A DNA stretch of 35,791 bases from an uncultured Geobacter sp. Its GTDB lineage: Bacteria; Desulfobacterota; Desulfuromonadia; Geobacterales; CAIOGM01. The stretch is taken from positions 1 to 35,791 of the forward strand of contig CAIUWK010000049.1 of the NCBI GenBank assembly GCA_903902855.1. The letters run 5' to 3'. The notes beneath the pieces are model-generated. The model saw nothing but the letters and a program-made list of their open reading frames with translations, was not told the DNA's origin and did no database searches. Each line of letters begins with the position of its first letter. Position 1 is the stretch's first letter. Made by a program: the position numbers and the translations under genes. Shown here piece after piece: positions 18,828-26,806 of the stretch.

Positions 18828-18843
18828 CTGTCGGGAGAGACGA

Positions 18844-19146
18844 ATGAATAACCTGCAGATAGCGCTTCAGGATGGCTTTGAAAACGATTCCGTGATCATA
18901 CTCGTCAACGGCCGGGAACTATACAATAAATCCGGTGTGACGACCAATCGGGTGATCTCTCTGGCAGATACCGTGACTTGTTCCGTTGACACTCTCTCTG
19001 CGGTGATCCAGGTAGATGTCACCTCGAAGAATATCCGGGGTAACCGTGACGTCCTGGTGTCGGAGTTCCCCTTTGTCGCAGTGGGCGTCGGCAAAGGGAA
19101 CGTCGTGGAAATAATCCCCTCAAAAGAGTCGTTTCGTTATTGCTGA
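18844..19146 (+). CDS. 100-aa protein of unknown function downstream of the metzincin
   Basis: No family is recognised. The ATG at 18844 is supported by GGGAGAG upstream. The sequence starts MNNLQIALQDGFENDSVIIL and alternates hydrophobic and polar residues, suggesting a small all-beta fold; it has two cysteines, one penultimate. There is no signal peptide or membrane segment. It lies 82 bp after the protease, same strand, with an intercistronic hairpin, so coexpression is likely. An inhibitor, chaperone or adaptor for the protease is a guess from position only. Confidence 0.7.
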   Translation: MNNLQIALQDGFENDSVIILVNGRELYNKSGVTTNRVISLADTVTCSVDTLSAVIQVDVTSKNIRGNRDVLVSEFPFVAVGVGKGNVVEIIPSKESFRYC

Positions 19147-19148
19147 GG

Positions 19149-19190
19149 AGAGAACCCGGACCCCGGACCTATAACCCGGCCCCCGTCCCT
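19149..19190. repeat. Family D G/C-rich repeat overlapping the thiC stop
   Basis: Near-tandem CCCGGACC units (AACCCGGACCCCGGACC and AACCCGGCCCCCGTCCC) span the convergent ends of the 100-aa gene and thiC. They appear to supply the last residues of ThiC. Confidence 0.5.
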
Positions 19191-20485
19191 TGGCTCGCGT
19201 CCTGTTCCATTGCGCCGTCCATGACCTTGTAGGCGCAAAACGCGCCGCACATGGTACAGGCGCCGTGGTCGGCCACGCCTGATTCCGCACGAAGTCGGCG
19301 GGCCTTTTCCGGGTCCATGGCCAGGTTGAACTGCCCCTCCCAGTCCAGCTTTTTCCGGCATTTGGCCATGGCGATATCCTTGTCGATGGCCCCTTTCAAC
19401 CCCTTGGCGATGTCGCCGGCATGGGCTGCGATGCGGGAGGCGATGACCCCTTCGCGGACATCTTCCACGGTGGGGAGCCTCAGGTGTTCGCTGGGGGTGA
19501 CATAGCAGAGGAAGTCGGCCCCGGCGGCGGCGGCGATGGCCCCACCGATGGCGCAGGTGATATGGTCGTAGCCGGGGGCGAGATCGGTGACCAGCGGCCC
19601 CAGGACGTAAAAGGGAGCGCCGTGGCAGAGCCGTTTCTGCAGGATGATGTTTGTCTGTATCTGGTTGAGGGGGACATGTCCCGGTCCCTCGATCATCACC
19701 TGAACCCCGGCGTCCTGGGCCCTCTGGGTCAGCTCTCCCAGAATGATCAACTCGAAAATCTGTGCCCGGTCGGTGGCGTCTGCCAGGCAACCGGGGCGGA
19801 AACCGTCACCCAGAGAGAGGACCATGTCGTACCGCTTGGTGATCTCCAGCAGTCGGTCGAAATGCTCGTAGAGGGGGTTCTCCTGGCGGTTATGGATCAT
19901 CCACTCGATGGTAAAGGAGCCTCCCCGGGAAACCACGTCCATGAGACGCCCCTCGTTTTTCATCCGTTCCACCGTGGCGCGGGTGACCCCGCAGTGGACG
20001 GTGATGAAGTCGACTCCATCCTCGGCATGCTTGATGATCCCGTCGAAGATATCCTCCACGGTCATATCCACCATCGCCTTCTTCTGTACCCGCACCGTGT
20101 CCACGGCTGCTTGGTAGAGGGGGACGCTGCCGATGCAGACCTCGGTCTCGGCCACGATGGCCCGCCGGATCTCGTCCACCGGACCTCCCGTGGAGAGATC
20201 CATGAGGGCGTCGGCCCCGTATTTCACGGCGACTCGGGCCTTCTCCAGTTCCGTGGCGATATCCATGTCATCGGCGGAGGTCCCGATGTTGGCGTTGACC
20301 TTGGTGCGAAGCCCGGTCCCCACGGCCAGAGGGCGGCCGTTTTTCCGTTTGATATTGCGGCAGACCACGATGTTTCCGGCGGCAATGCCGGCCCGGATGA
20401 ACTCGGGTTCGACCCCTTCGGTAATGGCCGCTTCTATCATGGTCTCGGTGATTATGCCCTGCCGGGCGGATTCGAGCTGGGTCAC
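19169..20485 (-). CDS. thiC: Phosphomethylpyrimidine synthase ThiC
   Basis: ThiC is a radical-SAM enzyme that rearranges aminoimidazole ribotide to HMP phosphate, the pyrimidine half of thiamin. The protein is 438 aa, the short class without the long N-terminal domain. Conserved blocks include NANIGTSADD, LMDLSTGG, FITVHCGVTRA, SLGDGFRPGC, MIEGPGHVPLNQI and GPLVTDLAPGYDHIT. The C-terminal cluster motif is CTMCGAFC, with three residues before the last cysteine. I place the start at the GTG (20483-20485), which has AAGGAG six bases upstream; the longer open frame would translate an intergenic repeat. It is second in the TPP-riboswitch operon after thiED. Confidence 0.95.
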   Translation of the reverse strand: MTQLESARQGIITETMIEAAITEGVEPEFIRAGIAAGNIVVCRNIKRKNGRPLAVGTGLRTKVNANIGTSADDMDIATELEKARVAVKYGADALMDLSTGGPVDEIRRAIVAETEVCIGSVPLYQAAVDTVRVQKKAMVDMTVEDIFDGIIKHAEDGVDFITVHCGVTRATVERMKNEGRLMDVVSRGGSFTIEWMIHNRQENPLYEHFDRLLEITKRYDMVLSLGDGFRPGCLADATDRAQIFELIILGELTQRAQDAGVQVMIEGPGHVPLNQIQTNIILQKRLCHGAPFYVLGPLVTDLAPGYDHITCAIGGAIAAAAGADFLCYVTPSEHLRLPTVEDVREGVIASRIAAHAGDIAKGLKGAIDKDIAMAKCRKKLDWEGQFNLAMDPEKARRLRAESGVADHGACTMCGAFCAYKVMDGAMEQDASQGTGAGL

Positions 20486-20500
20486 GCTTAACTCCTTTTT

Positions 20501-20610
20501 TCGGGATTCGGGACTCGGGACTGGTGGAAAAGACGGGATGACCGGGTGGGAGAGTGGGGCTTGCATGGTACCAATCCCCACTCCCCACTCCCTAGTCCCG
20601 GGTCCCGGTT
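20501..20610. repeat. Family D palindrome between thiED and thiC
   Basis: The left arm is TCGGGATTCGGGACTCGGGA at 20501-20520. The right arm at 20574-20610 is its degenerate inverse (CCCCACTCCCCACTCCC, TAGTCCCGGGTCCCGG). The right arm also encodes the last few residues and the stop of thiED. Confidence 0.65.
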
Positions 20611-22067
20611 TCTCTTGCGGCGACGTAGTGATTGACCGGGCCGTGCCCTCGTCCCAGGGGGCGGGCGCTCTTGATGGCCGCGGTGATGAATTCCTTGGCC
20701 CGCTTCACCGCCTCCGGAAGGGGTTCTCCCTGGGCGAGATAGGTTGCGATGGCGGTGGCGAAGGTGCAGCCGGTGCCGTGGGTGTTTTTGCTGAGGAGTC
20801 GGGGGACGGCAAAGCGGATGAAGGCGCTGCCGTCGTAGAGGAGATCAACGGACTCCCCGTCCATGAGGTGTCCCCCCTTGATGAGGATATTTTTAGCACC
20901 CATGCCGTGCAGGAGTTTGGCGGCGACAGCCATATCCTCTTCATTCCGGATGACGGTGCCGGTGAGCCGTTCCGCTTCGGGAATGTTGGGGGTGAGGAGA
21001 TAGGTCAGAGGGAGGAGTGTGGAGCGAAGAACCCCCACCGCATCCCGATCCATGAGAGACGTACCCCCCTTGGCCACCATCACCGGGTCCAGCACCACGA
21101 TCTTCAGGTTGAATTCGGTCAGCTTGTCCACCACCGAGGCGATCACCTCCGCCGAGTTGAGCATGCCGATCTTCACCACATCCACGGGGATGTCCGAGAG
21201 GACCGCCTCCATCTGATGTTCCACAAAGGAGGGGGGGAGACTGTGAATGCTGCTGACCCCTTTGGTGTTCTGGGCGGTGAGGGCGGTGAGGGCGGTGGCC
21301 ACGTAGCTCCCCAGGAGGGTCCCGGTCTTGAGGTCCGCCTGAATGCCCGCCCCGCCGCTGGAGTCACTTCCCGCCACGGAGAGGATCACACCCCGTGGCC
21401 AGGATGCCTTCCGGTTGAAGAGGAGCGCGAGTTCCGCAGCGGCCATGGCCGGGTCGGTGGCGGAGAGGATCGCCGAGATCACCGCCACGGCGTCGGCTCC
21501 GGCATCGATGACCGTGGCTACGTTGTCCCGGGTGATGCCGCCGATGGCCACAATGGGGATATTTAGCCGTCCCTGAAGCTCTGCCAGGCGCCCCGGACCG
21601 GGGAGGTGGACGATCTCTTTGCTCTTGGTGGGGTACATGGCGCCGAAGCCGATGTAGTCGGCGCCGTCCGCTTCCGCCCGGATCGCCTCGTCCAGGGAGT
21701 GGGTGGAGACGCCGATGATCTTCTTCGGTCCCAGGAGTTTGCGGGCAGCAGCCACCTCTCCGTCGTCCTGCCCCAGATGCACGCCGTCGGCGTCCAGTTC
21801 TTTGGCCATCTCCAGATCGTCGTTGATGATGAAGGTCGCCCCGGCCGAGGCACAGAGCTGTTTCAGTTCCCAGGCCAACTCCCAGCGTCGATCATCCTCA
21901 CCCCCCTTGTTCCGGTACTGGACGATGCGGACCCCACCGTTGAGGGCAGCCGAGACCCTCTCCGTCAAGTTGTCCGACTGATCGGTGATGAGGTAGAGTC
22001 CTTTGAGAGGAATCCGGCTCTTTTCCCTGCTGACAACGAGTCGAAGGGGGTGATCGGGGGTAGTCAT
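20592..22067 (-). CDS. thiED: Bifunctional thiamin-phosphate synthase / HMP(-P) kinase (ThiE-ThiD)
   Basis: A 491-aa fusion. The N-terminal part (about 15-220) is ThiE, which joins HMP-PP and thiazole phosphate: QYRNKGGEDDRR, NDDLEMAKELDADGVHLGQDD, FGAMYPTKSKE and VAIGGITRDN. The C-terminal part (about 225-485) is ThiD, which phosphorylates HMP and HMP-P: SVAGSDSSGGAGIQADLKT, ALTAQNTKGV, DPVMVAKGG, LTPNIPEAERLTG and the anion-hole/catalytic NTHGTGCTFATAIA. The ATG has AAAGGAG upstream. It is the first gene under the TPP riboswitch and is followed by thiC, so the operon makes and activates the pyrimidine and completes coupling; thiazole genes are elsewhere. Confidence 0.96.
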   Translation of the reverse strand: MTTPDHPLRLVVSREKSRIPLKGLYLITDQSDNLTERVSAALNGGVRIVQYRNKGGEDDRRWELAWELKQLCASAGATFIINDDLEMAKELDADGVHLGQDDGEVAAARKLLGPKKIIGVSTHSLDEAIRAEADGADYIGFGAMYPTKSKEIVHLPGPGRLAELQGRLNIPIVAIGGITRDNVATVIDAGADAVAVISAILSATDPAMAAAELALLFNRKASWPRGVILSVAGSDSSGGAGIQADLKTGTLLGSYVATALTALTAQNTKGVSSIHSLPPSFVEHQMEAVLSDIPVDVVKIGMLNSAEVIASVVDKLTEFNLKIVVLDPVMVAKGGTSLMDRDAVGVLRSTLLPLTYLLTPNIPEAERLTGTVIRNEEDMAVAAKLLHGMGAKNILIKGGHLMDGESVDLLYDGSAFIRFAVPRLLSKNTHGTGCTFATAIATYLAQGEPLPEAVKRAKEFITAAIKSARPLGRGHGPVNHYVAARETGTRD

Positions 22068-22082
22068 GGCACTCCTTTAAAG

Positions 22083-22110
22083 AGAAAAAGCCGCGACAGG
22101 GCGCGGCTCT
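22083..22110 (-). terminator. Riboswitch expression-platform terminator
   Basis: On the minus strand, AGCCGCG pairs with CGCGGCT around a 6-nt loop and is followed by UUUUUCUCUUU, just before the thiED ribosome binding site. It follows the TPP aptamer directly and fits transcriptional attenuation when TPP is bound. Confidence 0.85.
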
Positions 22111-22136
22111 TTCTCGGTCATCATCTCTGACGCCGA

Positions 22137-22230
22137 ACAGGCCGCTTTCCTCCGCCGGTGCTAACCGGATCAGGTTCCAAGGGTCTCCGCTCAGTGCGGA
22201 TCTCAGTTCAACCGAACTCCCCCAGCAGGC
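22137..22230 (-). promoter_or_regulatory. TPP riboswitch (THI element)
   Basis: The minus-strand RNA shows the conserved thi-box segments: GGGGAGTTCGG, then AACTGAGA, the variable arm GATCCGCACTGAGCGGAG, and ACCCTTGGAACCTGATC followed by GGTTAGCACCGGCGGAGGAAA. GCC-U-GCU at the 5' end pairs with AGCGGC at the 3' end to close P1. The terminator lies 30 bp downstream and then thiED, so TPP binding should reduce thiED-thiC transcription. Confidence 0.95.
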
Positions 22231-22246
22231 ATGATGCGAGGATGCC

Positions 22247-22275
22247 AGACTAATGGAAAATTACCAGATAGTCAA
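22247..22275 (-). promoter_or_regulatory. Promoter of the thi operon
   Basis: On the minus strand, TTGACT (22270-22275) and TAGTCT (22247-22252) are separated by 17 bp. The -35 matches five of six bases; the -10 is weak. Transcription would start about 10 nt ahead of the aptamer. Confidence 0.5.
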
Positions 22276-22315
22276 CGGATTTTGCCTTTACACCCTCGGA
22301 ACGACATGATAACTT

Positions 22316-22362
22316 CCGGGACCCGGTACTCGGGGCCAGGGACCAGGAACTCGGGGCTTCCG
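22316..22362. repeat. Family D G-rich tandem-like repeat upstream of alr
   Basis: Near-tandem units of the CCGGGACCCGG / CTCGGGG / CAGGGACC type run up to the alr ribosome binding site. Only one arm of the palindrome seen elsewhere is present. Confidence 0.5.
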
Positions 22363-22376
22363 GTTATAGAGGAAAC

Positions 22377-23510
22377 ATGTTCGACAGTCGCCCCACCATA
22401 GCGGAGATCAACCTCCGCTCCCTTCGCGCAAACTTCGACCGGATCAAGGAGGCCGTTCCCCAGGGGTGCGGCATTCTTGCCGTGGTCAAGGCAGATGCCT
22501 ATGGTCACGGCTTCATGGATGTTACCGCGGAGCTGGAAAAACTCGGTGTCGCCGCCTTTGGGGTCGCCTTCCTGGCGGAAGGGATTCAGCTCCGGAAAAG
22601 CGGCATCGACCGGCCGGTGCTGGTGCTGGGAGGGGTTTATCCAGGGCAGGAGCGCAAGTGCGTCGGTTTCAACCTTTCTGCGGCGGTCTTTGATCCGGAT
22701 CAGTTGCGCCCCCTGGACGCCGCGGCCCGCAAGCTCTTCCGCAAAGCGTTGATCCATTTGAAGATAGACACGGGGATGGGACGTCTGGGTATCCGTCACG
22801 ATCAGGCTGAGGAGTTTTTCCGGGAGCTGAAAGGATTCCGGCACCTGGAGCTGGAAGGGATTTTTTCCCACTTTGCCGCTGCCGATGAACTGGTCGGCGA
22901 TGCGGCCGCCTATACCCGGGAGCAGGAGGAGCGGTTCAGCGAGACGGTGGCCACCGCACGGAGTCTCGGTTTTTCTCCCCGCTATATCCATATCGCCAAC
23001 AGCGCGGCCGCCATCACCGGCACCCTCTCCTGCTGCAATCTGATCCGCCCCGGCATCACCCTCTACGGCGCTCTCCCTTCGGCCGATTTCCAGGGGATGC
23101 TGGATCTTCAGCCGGTCATGAGCCTCAGGAGCAGGATCGGGATGCTCAAGTGGGTGGAACCGGGGACCAGCATCAGCTATGCCCGCCGGTATGTGGCGCA
23201 GCGGCGCACCCGCATCGCCAGTGTGCCGGTGGGGTATGCCGACGGGTATCTCCGGGCTTTCACCAACCGGGGGGAGGCTCTGGTGCGGGGGAGGCGGGTG
23301 AAGGTCACCGGGACGGTTTGCATGGACTGGATCATGCTGGATGTGACTGAAGTCGAAGGGGTGGCGGTGGGGGACGAGGTGACCCTGCTGGGGTGCGATC
23401 GGGAGGGGAACTGCATCCGGGCGGAAGAGTTGGCGGCACTGGCCGGGACCATCCCCTATGAGATCTTCTGTACGATCAGCAAGCGGGTCCCGAGGGTGTA
23501 TGTGGAATAA
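22377..23510 (+). CDS. alr: Alanine racemase
   Basis: Alr is a PLP enzyme that interconverts L- and D-alanine for peptidoglycan. The 377-aa length is standard. The PLP lysine lies in [11 protein letters not shown] (K39), and substrate/cofactor motifs include [33 protein letters not shown] (with the catalytic Tyr region), VPVGYADGY and [18 protein letters not shown] lies just before the ATG. It stands alone between repeat elements, transcribed away from the thi operon. Confidence 0.96.
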   Translation: MFDSRPTIAEINLRSLRANFDRIKEAVPQGCGILAVVKADAYGHGFMDVTAELEKLGVAAFGVAFLAEGIQLRKSGIDRPVLVLGGVYPGQERKCVGFNLSAAVFDPDQLRPLDAAARKLFRKALIHLKIDTGMGRLGIRHDQAEEFFRELKGFRHLELEGIFSHFAAADELVGDAAAYTREQEERFSETVATARSLGFSPRYIHIANSAAAITGTLSCCNLIRPGITLYGALPSADFQGMLDLQPVMSLRSRIGMLKWVEPGTSISYARRYVAQRRTRIASVPVGYADGYLRAFTNRGEALVRGRRVKVTGTVCMDWIMLDVTEVEGVAVGDEVTLLGCDREGNCIRAEELAALAGTIPYEIFCTISKRVPRVYVE

Positions 23511-23512
23511 CA

Positions 23513-23571
23513 AGGTTCTAGGTTCGGGGTTCAGGGTTAAACTTTGAACCTTGAACGTTGAACCTTGAACT
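23513..23571. repeat. Palindrome of two 4x heptamer arms (family E)
   Basis: The left arm is four 7-bp units (GGTTCTA, GGTTCGG, GGTTCAG, GGTTAAA; 23514-23541). The right arm is four inverse units (TTGAACC, TTGAACG, TTGAACC, TTGAACT; 23544-23571). It fills the gap between the alr stop and the ribosome binding site of the next gene. Confidence 0.8.
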
Positions 23572-23596
23572 CTATAACGGGTTTAAAGGGGGGGAT

Positions 23597-24133
23597 ATGG
23601 CGGAGACGAACAAGGAACGGTGGTTGAGCTGGCTGGCCCTTTCCACGGCCTTCATGGCGGTCATTTCGGCGATAACAACCATGTATATGGGGAAGTTTTC
23701 GTCCAAAGCGGTACTCATGCAGGGGCAGGAGACCAACCAGTGGTCCTATTATCAGGCCAAGAGCATCAAGTCGCATACCTTTGACATGCAGAAGCAGGCG
23801 TTGGAGCTGCAACTGTTGGCCCAGGGGAAGAGCCTGTCGCCGGAGGTGTTCGGAAAATTTACCGAAAAGATCAGGGATTACGAAAAGGAGATCAAGCGGT
23901 ACGAGGGAGAGAAAAAAGAGATCAAGGCCAAGGCGGATGAGCTGACCGCGACCAAAATCACGGCTCAGCATGTGGGGGGGAACTTCGGCTACGGTCTTCT
24001 CTTCGTGCAGATAGCCATCATGATGACCTCAATTGCCAGTCTCATGAAAAAAAAGCCGCTCTGGTATTTCGGAATGGCTGCCATGCTGGGATGGCTCTTT
24101 TTCTTCCTGGATGCGATCTATCTGTTTTATTGA
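23597..24133 (+). CDS. DUF4337-like membrane protein
   Basis: A 178-aa protein resembling the DUF4337 family, which has no assigned function. It has an N-terminal membrane segment (about residues 10-28), a Gln/Lys/Glu-rich helical middle (about 40-125; QETNQWSYYQAKSIKSHTFD is the recognisable family segment), and two C-terminal membrane segments (about 132-148 and 155-177). The ATG at 23597 has AAAGGGGGG upstream; the frame is open further back but only through the heptamer repeat. Its end overlaps the convergent PAP2 gene by 7 bp. Confidence 0.75.
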   Translation: MAETNKERWLSWLALSTAFMAVISAITTMYMGKFSSKAVLMQGQETNQWSYYQAKSIKSHTFDMQKQALELQLLAQGKSLSPEVFGKFTEKIRDYEKEIKRYEGEKKEIKAKADELTATKITAQHVGGNFGYGLLFVQIAIMMTSIASLMKKKPLWYFGMAAMLGWLFFFLDAIYLFY

Positions 24134-24726
24134 TGCCTTTTCTTTGCGCCGCCGGATTTACCCAGAGCCGTCCCCACCTGCCAGGCAGTGAACCCGGCCA
24201 GGATGCCGATGAATCCGCCGGAGAGGACGTCCAGCGGGTAGTGCGCCCCCATGTAGATCCGGCTGAACGCCACCCCGGCGGCAAAACTCCAGAGGGGAAC
24301 CTGCCACTCCCTCCCCCGTCCGTGACCCAGCGTGTAGGCCGACATGAAGGAAAAGACCGCGTGTCCCGAGGGGAGGGAGTTCTTTAGCTTCAACTCCCCC
24401 AGCACCCGGACCATCCCCGTTCCCATGGCCGCCGCCGGTCGGGGGACCTGCATCAGCTGTTTGAGCCCCTCCTCCATGACCATCCCCAGAAGGGTTCCCA
24501 GGATGAAAAGCGCCGGGTAGCTCCAGGGCATCCGTTTCCGGTCCACCGCGGCCCAGACGATGAGGATGAGGAGGTAGGGGTAGACCATTCTGGAACTCCC
24601 CAGATAGGTGAGGAGCGGCAGGAGGAGGTCACAGAGCCGGTTGGCACAGTCGTGGTTGATCAGCAGGAAGAGCTTCTGATTGATGCTGCCGGGGCCGTAC
24701 AAAAACAGATAGAGCTGATGATTCAC
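24127..24726 (-). CDS. PAP2-family membrane phosphatase
   Basis: A 199-aa integral membrane phosphatase of the type-2 phosphatidic acid phosphatase family, acting on lipid phosphates such as undecaprenyl pyrophosphate or phosphatidate. The three signature motifs are present: KQLMQVPRP, PSGH, and SRIYMGAHYPLDV with the catalytic His. About six membrane segments are visible. The start is a GTG (24724-24726) with AAGGGA upstream. It lies 31 bp after the DUF3426 gene and is probably the last gene of the hpt operon. The substrate cannot be read from the sequence. Confidence 0.9.
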   Translation of the reverse strand: MNHQLYLFLYGPGSINQKLFLLINHDCANRLCDLLLPLLTYLGSSRMVYPYLLILIVWAAVDRKRMPWSYPALFILGTLLGMVMEEGLKQLMQVPRPAAAMGTGMVRVLGELKLKNSLPSGHAVFSFMSAYTLGHGRGREWQVPLWSFAAGVAFSRIYMGAHYPLDVLSGGFIGILAGFTAWQVGTALGKSGGAKKRHQ

Positions 24727-24757
24727 GGGGAGATCCCTTGGTCCCGGAAGGGGAGTG

Positions 24758-26137
24758 TTACTTTTTCTGGAGCAGCTCCCCCACCGGTTGGGAAGAGGCG
24801 ACCTCTACCCCGAAATCCACGGCTTCTTTGGGGAGTGACGAGAAGACGATGAGGAAGGGGACCGTCTTCCCGGCGGGAACACCGATATTGGCGTAGGAGT
24901 CCCCCAGCCGGTTGTTCATACTCTCTTCGATCTTGGCCATGGGGAGCGTTGCCAGCTGCTCCGGGGTGAGCGGGTTGCCGCAGTAGCTGCTCTTCTGGAG
25001 GATGACGCTGCCGGCGGCGTTGTAAATCAGCCCCCGCACCTGGATGGCTGCGTGGGGTGTGGGGTATGAATTGAAGGCTTCTCCGCGAATGACGAAGAGC
25101 TCCTTCCCCTCAGTGGTGCTGACGTAACTCCCCTCCAGCTTCTTGAGCAGAATTCGCGCCTGAACCTGCTCCTCCGGATTCAGTAACCGGGCAACAGAGC
25201 CGAGCCCGACCTGTTGCAGCGCCTCCGAACCACCCAGCAGGTAGAGGCCACCCACCCCTCCCAGGAGTAACAGCATGAGCGCACCGAAGATCATACCGGC
25301 GAGGAGGACAGGAGAAATCCTTTGACGCCGGGAGAGCGGAAGTAACGCTTCCGATGCGGAGTCATCCGTGGGTGCGGGGTCAATGGTGGGGGGAGGTAGC
25401 TCGGGAGCAACCGGCGGCATCACCGCAGTTTTGCTTGAGTCGCTGAACGTCTGCGCTTCCGCCAAGGAGGGCGAGGGGGGGGGGAGCTCCGGGAGAGGGG
25501 GACTCATGCTCTTGTCAAACTCGATTTCCGTCGGTGAGGGAAGTTCCGCCGGAGGGAGATTCTCCACCGAGGCGGTTTCGAAGCTGTCGAACCTGTCCGA
25601 CTCGGGGGGGGACGGTTTATCTTCCGTAAAAGAAAATTCCAGCTCGTCATGGGAGATGGCTGACTTCTCGGGAGGGGGTGGCTCCTCTTCTCCCTGAAGA
25701 GCGCTTTCGGCGGGTGAAATCGTTGCGGGTGCTGCCGGTTCGAAGGGGAAACTGAACTCATCTCCCGGGGAGGTGACGGACGGTTCGGGCTCCGGCGCCT
25801 GGGGCTCGAAGGAGAGAGCGAACTCGGCGTCATCCCGTGACCCCCAGGAAATTTCCTCTTGGGGCGCCGCCGTCGGTTTTTCCTCCGGCAGGAAAAAAGG
25901 AGCAGAGCCGGCATCCGGCCATGATCCCCCCTGAGCCGGAGGTTCCGGGACGCTTTCCCCCCGAGTGCCGTTCTCCTGAAGATCGGACCGCAGGGGGGGA
26001 GGCTCTTCCTGGGGGAGCTCTTTTCGCACCAGAAAAACATGCTGGCACCGCTTACAGCGTATCTTGACCCCGGACTCGGTGAGCTTGTTGTCATCGAGCC
26101 TGAACCTGGCGCTGCAGTGGTCACATTGAATGATCAT
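24758..26137 (-). CDS. Zinc-ribbon / DUF3426 membrane protein
   Basis: A 459-aa protein in three parts. Residues 1-38 are an MJ0042-type zinc ribbon (CDHC at 5-8 and CKRC at 28-31). Residues 45-275 are a long Pro/Glu/Ser-rich, low-complexity and probably disordered region. A single membrane segment (VLLAGMIFGALMLLLLGGVGGLYLL, near residue 290; written here only to show its hydrophobic character in two parts: VLLAGMIFGALM and LLLLGGVGGLYLL) precedes a C-terminal DUF3426 domain with YVSTTEGKELFVIRGEAFN and IVFSSLPKEAVDFGVEV. The function is unknown. It starts 21 bp after hpt on the same strand and is followed by the PAP2 gene, which suggests one operon. Confidence 0.85.
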   Translation of the reverse strand: MIIQCDHCSARFRLDDNKLTESGVKIRCKRCQHVFLVRKELPQEEPPPLRSDLQENGTRGESVPEPPAQGGSWPDAGSAPFFLPEEKPTAAPQEEISWGSRDDAEFALSFEPQAPEPEPSVTSPGDEFSFPFEPAAPATISPAESALQGEEEPPPPEKSAISHDELEFSFTEDKPSPPESDRFDSFETASVENLPPAELPSPTEIEFDKSMSPPLPELPPPSPSLAEAQTFSDSSKTAVMPPVAPELPPPTIDPAPTDDSASEALLPLSRRQRISPVLLAGMIFGALMLLLLGGVGGLYLLGGSEALQQVGLGSVARLLNPEEQVQARILLKKLEGSYVSTTEGKELFVIRGEAFNSYPTPHAAIQVRGLIYNAAGSVILQKSSYCGNPLTPEQLATLPMAKIEESMNNRLGDSYANIGVPAGKTVPFLIVFSSLPKEAVDFGVEVASSQPVGELLQKK

Positions 26138-26158
26138 AGCGAATTCCGCCCTTGTGTG

Positions 26159-26689
26159 TTAGACCAATTCGTAGATAGCGGGGAGATTCCGAAGCTGTTC
26201 ATCATTGTCAAGTCCGTACCCCACAAGAAAGCCGCCGTCCCAGGAGAATCCGCAGTAATCGGGCTCACTACTCACCGTGCGGGGGGGCTGTTTCGCCACA
26301 AGGACGCAGGTTTTCAAGGATCTCGGCTGCTGCATCGCCAGTGACTTCATGAGATAGTCAAGGCTCAGACCGCTGTCCAGAATATCCTCCACGATGAGGA
26401 GCTCCTTGTCCCGCAGATCGGTTTCATGGGGGAGAGCCAAGTTGACGGTTCCGCTGGAGTGCGTCCCTTGATAACTGGCAATTCTGATGAAATCCATGGT
26501 CACCGGCAGGTCAAGGTGGCGCACCAGGTCGGCGGCAAAGATAAATCCCCCCTTGAGTACTACCAGAAGGTGCAGTTCCCTGCCGGCGTAATCGGCGGTA
26601 AGTTCCCCGGCGATTCTTCTGACCTGTGCGGCAATCTGCTCCGCTGAAAAAACCGGTCGCAACAGTGGTTCGGTTGGCGTCTTGTCCAT
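26159..26689 (-). CDS. hpt: Hypoxanthine phosphoribosyltransferase
   Basis: Purine salvage enzyme converting hypoxanthine or guanine with PRPP to IMP or GMP. The 176-aa length fits the family. Motifs: LVVLKGGFIFAADL (PPi loop), VEDILDSGLSL (PRPP-binding loop) and FLVGYGLDNDEQLRNLPAI (purine/C-terminal motif). Asn-Asp replaces the more usual Asp-Tyr/Phe region of YGLDYDE, so base preference is uncertain. The ATG at 26687-26689 has GAGAG five bases upstream, and a near-consensus promoter lies between it and the earlier in-frame start. It is the first gene of an apparent hpt-DUF3426-PAP2 operon. Confidence 0.93.
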   Translation of the reverse strand: MDKTPTEPLLRPVFSAEQIAAQVRRIAGELTADYAGRELHLLVVLKGGFIFAADLVRHLDLPVTMDFIRIASYQGTHSSGTVNLALPHETDLRDKELLIVEDILDSGLSLDYLMKSLAMQQPRSLKTCVLVAKQPPRTVSSEPDYCGFSWDGGFLVGYGLDNDEQLRNLPAIYELV

Positions 26690-26714
26690 GAAAACTCTCG
26701 ATATTTTGGCTGTT

Positions 26715-26743
26715 TGTATATCAGAAAGCCTGCGGGGTGTCAA
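26715..26743 (-). promoter_or_regulatory. Promoter of the hpt operon
   Basis: On the minus strand a perfect TTGACA (26738-26743) and TATACA (26715-26720) are separated by 17 bp. The predicted start is near 26708, about 20 nt before the hpt ATG. Confidence 0.65.
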
Positions 26744-26806
26744 TCGTTATGGCCAAGATGGGGGCTTTGTGGTATAGGTTGGACACCAACGTGTGAGGTG
26801 AACAGT

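Noticed and set aside
19230-19255. ThiC cluster motif with three instead of four residues before the last cysteine
   Set aside because: I believe the short, anaerobe-type ThiC proteins commonly show this spacing, so it is not reported as novel.
20486-20581. 32-codon N-terminal extension of ThiC
   Set aside because: It would translate a family D repeat. AAGGAG sits correctly before the GTG at 20485.
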